DNA from: Adiantum capillus-veneris
Taxonomy: Eukaryota > Streptophyta > Polypodiopsida > Polypodiales > Pteridaceae
Direction of reading: 5' to 3'
NCBI GenBank assembly: GCA_014529385.2
Contig: CM043949.1
Location: 144,465,850-144,529,849, forward strand
DNA: 64,000 nucleotides
Of this stretch, positions 58,717-64,000 are shown piece by piece. The notes beneath the pieces are model-generated. The model was given only the letters and a program-made list of their open reading frames with translations, did not search any database and was not told where the DNA came from. Both the position numbers and the translations under genes were made by a program. Each line of letters starts with the position of its first letter. Positions within the stretch are counted from its first letter, which is position 1.

Positions 58717-59106
58717 GTGTTTACTGACATCCATCATTCACTTGCTTCCCTCTCAACCTTCCTCCCTGACCTCTCAATCTCCCAATCTTAAGGAATGTAT
58801 ATATAAGGCCTTATACTCACAAAAAACAAAAATAAGAAAGTAAAAGAGCACTAGCCACCAAATAAAAATCTGGAAACTACGAGTTCTATACATATCACAA
58901 AATCATAAAAACACATTATGCACAAGGACACGACCTTTTGACACAACCCTTGTAACATTTACATTCTAACCATCATCTATCTGTGTATACAGATTGGGCT
59001 AGTACGCTAGAGTCATCCACTCCTGCCTTGGGTGAGAGTTACCCTCATTACTTTTCACAAGTGTTTCACATGGTCTTTTCGGTGCTTGCCTGTGAATGAG
59101 ATTTAA
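58717..59106 (+). repeat. Possible LTR start after a polypurine tract
   Basis: AGTGTTTACTGACATCC follows the purine tract. TATATATAAGG lies near 58798-58808, in the position of an LTR promoter. No partner LTR is visible, so it may be a remnant of a third element. Confidence 0.4.
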
Positions 59107-59208
59107 TAGGTACGCTAGCATGTGAGAGGAATTTCGAGGAGTTAGAATGGATGATACGTCTCTTGACCACGACTGATTTATACTTAGTAGAGAGCGTCTC
59201 TCCCATTG
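59107..59208 (+). repeat. Left copy of a 102-bp direct repeat flanking the inserted block
   Basis: TAGGTACGCTAGCATGTG to CGTCTCTCCCATTG. By eye it is identical to 60369-60470. Confidence 0.93.
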
Positions 59209-60368
59209 TGTTTAAGATGAGAAACCTAACAATGGTTTGATTATACAAACTATTGAACCATACAATGGAGTAGACCAGACATGACATATGGACAAGGGCA
59301 CTGACATATGGACAAGGACAATGACATTATAAAGAGAGATAAGTTGCATGTATATAACACCATGTCAATTGTTGTTTTAATATTCTACATTAGCATGAAC
59401 TACAAATAAGTGAAAAAATGTTTGATGTAGAACTTCCTTTCACCAGGTATTTCTATTGCTATGATCCACTTTGAAGATATCCAGTCCCTAGAGACAAACC
59501 TCCACTAATCCTAGAAGGAGAAGGATCCAACTATTACGTGCATCCATACAAAAGCATTCAGTTAGACATGTCATGCTTGTGTGTATTACAAGTGTCAGAA
59601 CTTGGTCCAATTGCTATCCATGTCACACCTATAGAATTAGCTTACAGCCTACCCTACGGACTATCATTTATTTTCAACCATATACCAAAGTCAACATATG
59701 TCTAATGTATCATTAAATCCAAGATGTAGTCTTTTTGGAAACAAATTGGACATCATCTTGTTTGTATTTCAGAGAAATTGTAAAAAACCCACAGTAATTG
59801 CCATCTCTTTGGAGACCCTCACACGAGAATTAAGGCTTTTAAGCAAAAATGGAAACTTTAAGTAGTCATGTAATCATAAGAAGTCTGCATTATCCTTTAT
59901 ATTTATTCAATGCCATTCACAATGCAAGAAATCTGAGCAAAATGTCTAAGTCTAAGCCAATCACCATGCAAGAAGTCTAAGTAGAATATGAATGTGTAGC
60001 TTTGATCCAAAGGACCTTGTTTTAAAGAAATAGTCAAGAAAATCTACAAAAGTTGGACAACTTTTTTTGGCAAAATGAACTAGGTTTCAAAAAACTCTAT
60101 GTAGGCAGTGTAAACATACCCTTCAAGATGCTTGAGCCATGATGCCCATAGGAAAATTTTGCTAACTTAGAGAAAGACCTATACCATGGTGGTAGGTCGA
60201 ACAAATTCTAGAACCCGAGAGTATACAGAGATAAACGTTATGTGTAAGGTCTCACTTGTGTACTTTAATTGAGTTTCCACAACTAAGAGGTGTCTAAATG
60301 CATGACCAGGTTTTATAATTTTTACAGGTGCTAGAGCATGTAAGTATATCTCTTCTTAACATGTACGC
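59209..60368. mobile_element. Inserted 1.15-kb copy of 36115-37246 plus an 8-bp filler
   Basis: 59209-60360 is a near-identical copy of 36115-37246. It has one 20-bp tandem duplication near 59300 (ATATGGACAAGG repeated). It is followed by ATGTACGC (60361-60368), a short filler resembling the adjacent TACGCTAGCATG. At the left junction the bases TG are shared with the donor. It has no terminal inverted repeats or coding capacity, and the 102-bp flanking repeats are far longer than any transposase target duplication. It fits repair of a staggered break with sequence copied from elsewhere. Confidence 0.85.
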
Positions 60369-60470
60369 TAGGTACGCTAGCATGTGAGAGGAATTTCGAG
60401 GAGTTAGAATGGATGATACGTCTCTTGACCACGACTGATTTATACTTAGTAGAGAGCGTCTCTCCCATTG
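60369..60470 (+). repeat. Right copy of the 102-bp direct repeat
   Basis: Identical by eye to 59107-59208. It continues into CACAAGACTAC, the original right flank, and keeps the reading frame downstream open. Confidence 0.93.
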
Positions 60471-60679
60471 CACAAGACTACTCTCTTGACCAAGATGACT
60501 ATAGGCGTCTAGTGACCTTCTTAGTAAACATCGGTGCCTCTAATGATGAAGACAATTTACATGATTACAGAGATGACACATATGGTCTCACGGTTGATGA
60601 CTTTGTTTTTCTCAATGACGAGGATAGAGGTTTAGCCTTAGGGTTCCCCCCCAATCTCTACAATATCCTATTCCCTTGA
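60413..60679 (+). pseudogene. Acidic open frame of unknown function interrupted by the inserted block
   Basis: The frame is 88 codons from the ATG at 60413 to TGA 60677. In the pre-insertion sequence it would have stayed open further upstream, from about 59100 on the left flank. It is Asp-rich (YSLDQDDYRRLV, NDEDRGLALGFPPNLYNIL), with no recognised domain. It lies 10 bp before a purine tract TATAGGGGGAG (60684-60694), the normal position of the last ORF of an LTR element, so it may be a retroelement 3' ORF. Confidence 0.4.
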
Positions 60680-61841
60680 CTCTATAGGGGGAGTGCAAAT
60701 AATTAGGTTAGGGTTCCTTATGTTGTTTAATTGTGTTCAATAAGGATTGGTACCTCTTTCCACTGATGTGGATATGGAAGGTGGATGTTTGGTGGTGACT
60801 ATTGTGTAGTTTGTGACTACATAAGTATGCCTTTGAAGGACAATGTCAATGGATGTTTTCACGTTACAACGGATATTCTCCATTAGATCAGGTGTACTAC
60901 TTCCTTTTATCTATGCGTTCCATAGTTACATATTTGCATCTTGTCATTTGAGTTTCTAACAATGCATAAAATTTATGAAGTTGTGACATTGCCAATTTAG
61001 ATGCTATAATCTTTTCAAACTTCTAGTACCTTGTTCTCCTCTTTGAGTTTGGTCTATTAGTTGGCTTTAAGTAGGTATCAGGACCTTAGGCTAAACTAGG
61101 CCACTTAATTGCTGACTTTAATTCCTAAATAGTCTATTAATTGTAGTAACTTTAGTAATGTTTTAGTCTATGAGGATATAGTTCTCTCTAGCTTATTTGA
61201 CCTAAGTGTGACTTGTGTTGTGGAAGTCCACATGTTAAGCTGATATTTGAGACCTCGAGTATCTCGGATAGTTTATGCTCAAGTTGGTATTTGAGACCTC
61301 GAGTCTCTCGGCTAGTTTATGCTCAAGCTGGTATTTGAGACCTCGAGTCCCCCAGCTACTTGTAGCAACTATGACAAAAAAAGAAAAAAAAAGAGAAAGC
61401 AAATAGCACAAACTTCCTTGTATTTTATGTTGATCACACTTAAATGGTATAAGTGACAAGATCACTAGTCTTTAGATCCCAATGAGCATTCTTAGGGTTA
61501 ACTACTCTTTAGTCGACATTTTTTAATTAACGTTGGTCAATCTAGTACTTACTTTAGCCCTAGCTCTTGTGTACTTCTCTTAGAGTCAACCTAATAGACC
61601 TTAACTCAATTGCATTTCATTCAGGTACTAAGCTTGTTCTAGTTGACAATGTTACAATTCATGATTTTTTTTTTCATTTCCTAGAATATCATGTATGCAT
61701 CTCACTTATTGCATGCGTGCACATGCTGCCTTTGAGCTTTCACAATGTTTTTTTTTCCCTACTCTACAGATACTCTTATCGTGGATCTTGATGCTGCACT
61801 GTTATATTCCAAGGATGGAATCTACATTAGGAAGGGGGGCA
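60680..61841 (+). other. 3' non-coding arm of the 19-kb element
   Basis: After the purine tract at 60684 comes TGCAAATAATTAGG. A phrase GGTATTTGAGACCTCGAGTC is repeated three times with spacing of about 55 bp between 61240 and 61350. The final purine tract TAGGAAGGGGGGCA (61829-61841) borders the 3' LTR. No gene is seen. Confidence 0.6.
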
Positions 61842-62115
61842 TATTAACCATCGGAGTCCACTTCTAGTAGTCATGGGCCGTACTTATCAGTCCAATAGGA
61901 AAAGGGTAAGAGTGATCGCCGATGAGAGGTGAACTCTAACTAGAACATTCAAGGGTTAGTTGGCTAAGCATGGGCACTGAAGTGTGAATGGGCAAGCTCA
62001 TATAAAAGTCACCTAAACCTTAAAATCACTCATTCTCTCATTTGTGCAATTGAAGAGTGCTCTTGCTCCATCTCCAACTTCTTCTTCATCTCCTTGTGTG
62101 TGTGTGTGTGTATGC

Positions 62116-62187
<72 letters not shown>

Positions 62188-62414
62188 TTAAGCATTGTGA
62201 CGGCACGACGACGACGAGCTGGTTGAGTGCGGCATGGTGCTCCCTCTTATTTGCGGCGAGGAATCCTCACGAAGGCGAGCGTAGGGCGGTGAGTGACACA
62301 CCCTTGCTCTCTTGAGCTTGCTAGATTAGTCTGGTTGTGTACTTGCAACCATTTTTGGCTTGCACACAGTGCACGGCAAGTCCCTTGCTTTGACACGTGC
62401 GACAGATGTGCACA
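61842..62414 (+). repeat. 3' LTR of the 19-kb element
   Basis: It starts TATTAACCATCGG (TA in place of TG) and ends GTGCACA. It contains the TATA box at 62001 and the (GA)n tract at about 62117-62184, and is followed by TTAGG. Confidence 0.92.

Positions 62415-64000
<1,586 letters not shown>

Larger units (their letters stand above)
43323..62414 (+). mobile_element. Composite 19.1-kb Ty3/Gypsy element with TTAGG target duplication
   Basis: LTRs of 574 bp (43323-43896) and 573 bp (61842-62414) are flanked by a perfect TTAGG duplication at 43318-43322 and 62415-62419. A primer site, gag, protease and the start of reverse transcriptase follow the 5' LTR. A GGAAGGGGGG purine tract precedes the 3' LTR. 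The interior is expanded by a nested Tat element (50183-57567) and a repair-type insertion (59209-60368). The rest of its reverse transcriptase, RNase H and integrase are missing. The LTRs differ by roughly 13% over the first 205 bp, so this is the oldest dated element here. Confidence 0.92.

Noticed and set aside
59209-60368. Inserted block as a Helitron, solo LTR or MITE
   Set aside because: No TG...CA LTR structure, no terminal inverted repeats, no CTRR end with hairpin, and a 102-bp flanking repeat is incompatible with these classes.

Overview
This window is repeat-dominated nuclear DNA from a land plant. The evidence is a dense pile of nested plant-type LTR retrotransposons: Copia, Ty3/Gypsy chromovirus, and Ty3/Gypsy Tat-lineage elements whose second (archaeal-type) RNase H is known only from plants. 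There is also very low gene density, long CA, GA and TA microsatellites, and no bacterial operon logic, tRNA, rRNA or CRISPR. The abundance of AC-type microsatellites and the depth of nesting suggest a large-genome plant, possibly outside the flowering plants, but the species cannot be named from sequence alone. No intact host gene was found. Every long coding region I can identify is a decayed transposon gene; a few short exon-like fragments are possible host-gene remnants.

Layout, left to right. 1-555: the 5' end of a minus-strand Copia element, with its 350-bp LTR and primer-binding site, running off the left edge. 556-5590: microsatellites, one exon-like start and no other recognisable genes. 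5600-9747: a decayed retroelement gag-protease remnant ending in a polypurine tract. Its LTR begins at 9748 and is split by a complete 4.7-kb Copia element (10033-14726, target duplication GGATT). About 15560-18920: a second, older Copia pol, itself split by a fold-back insertion at 16031-17525. 19370-22146: a minus-strand chromovirus remnant. 22147-24080: a palindrome and a CCATAA minisatellite.

24521-34911 is a 10.4-kb Tat-lineage Gypsy element with 1.9-kb LTRs, an upstream ORF1 and a gag-pol that stays in one frame but carries six stop codons. It is inserted in a minus-strand reading frame of unknown function, which resumes on each side. 34912-43317 is older sequence: a minus-strand Gypsy integrase scrap, a C2H2 zinc-finger fragment and complex microsatellites. 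43323-62414 is a 19.1-kb Gypsy element (LTRs about 573 bp, target duplication TTAGG) with a Gag carrying four zinc knuckles. It contains a nested, 5'-truncated Tat-lineage element (50183-57567) and, in its right arm, a 1.15-kb copy of 36115-37246 flanked by a 102-bp direct repeat.

Relative ages follow from by-eye comparison. The LTRs of the 19-kb element differ by roughly 13% over the first 205 bp, the Copia LTRs by about 6%, those of the 10.4-kb and nested Tat elements by about 3-4%, and the duplicated 1.13-kb block by only about 0.5%. The block is therefore the most recent event in the window. It looks like templated double-strand-break repair rather than a known kind of transposition.
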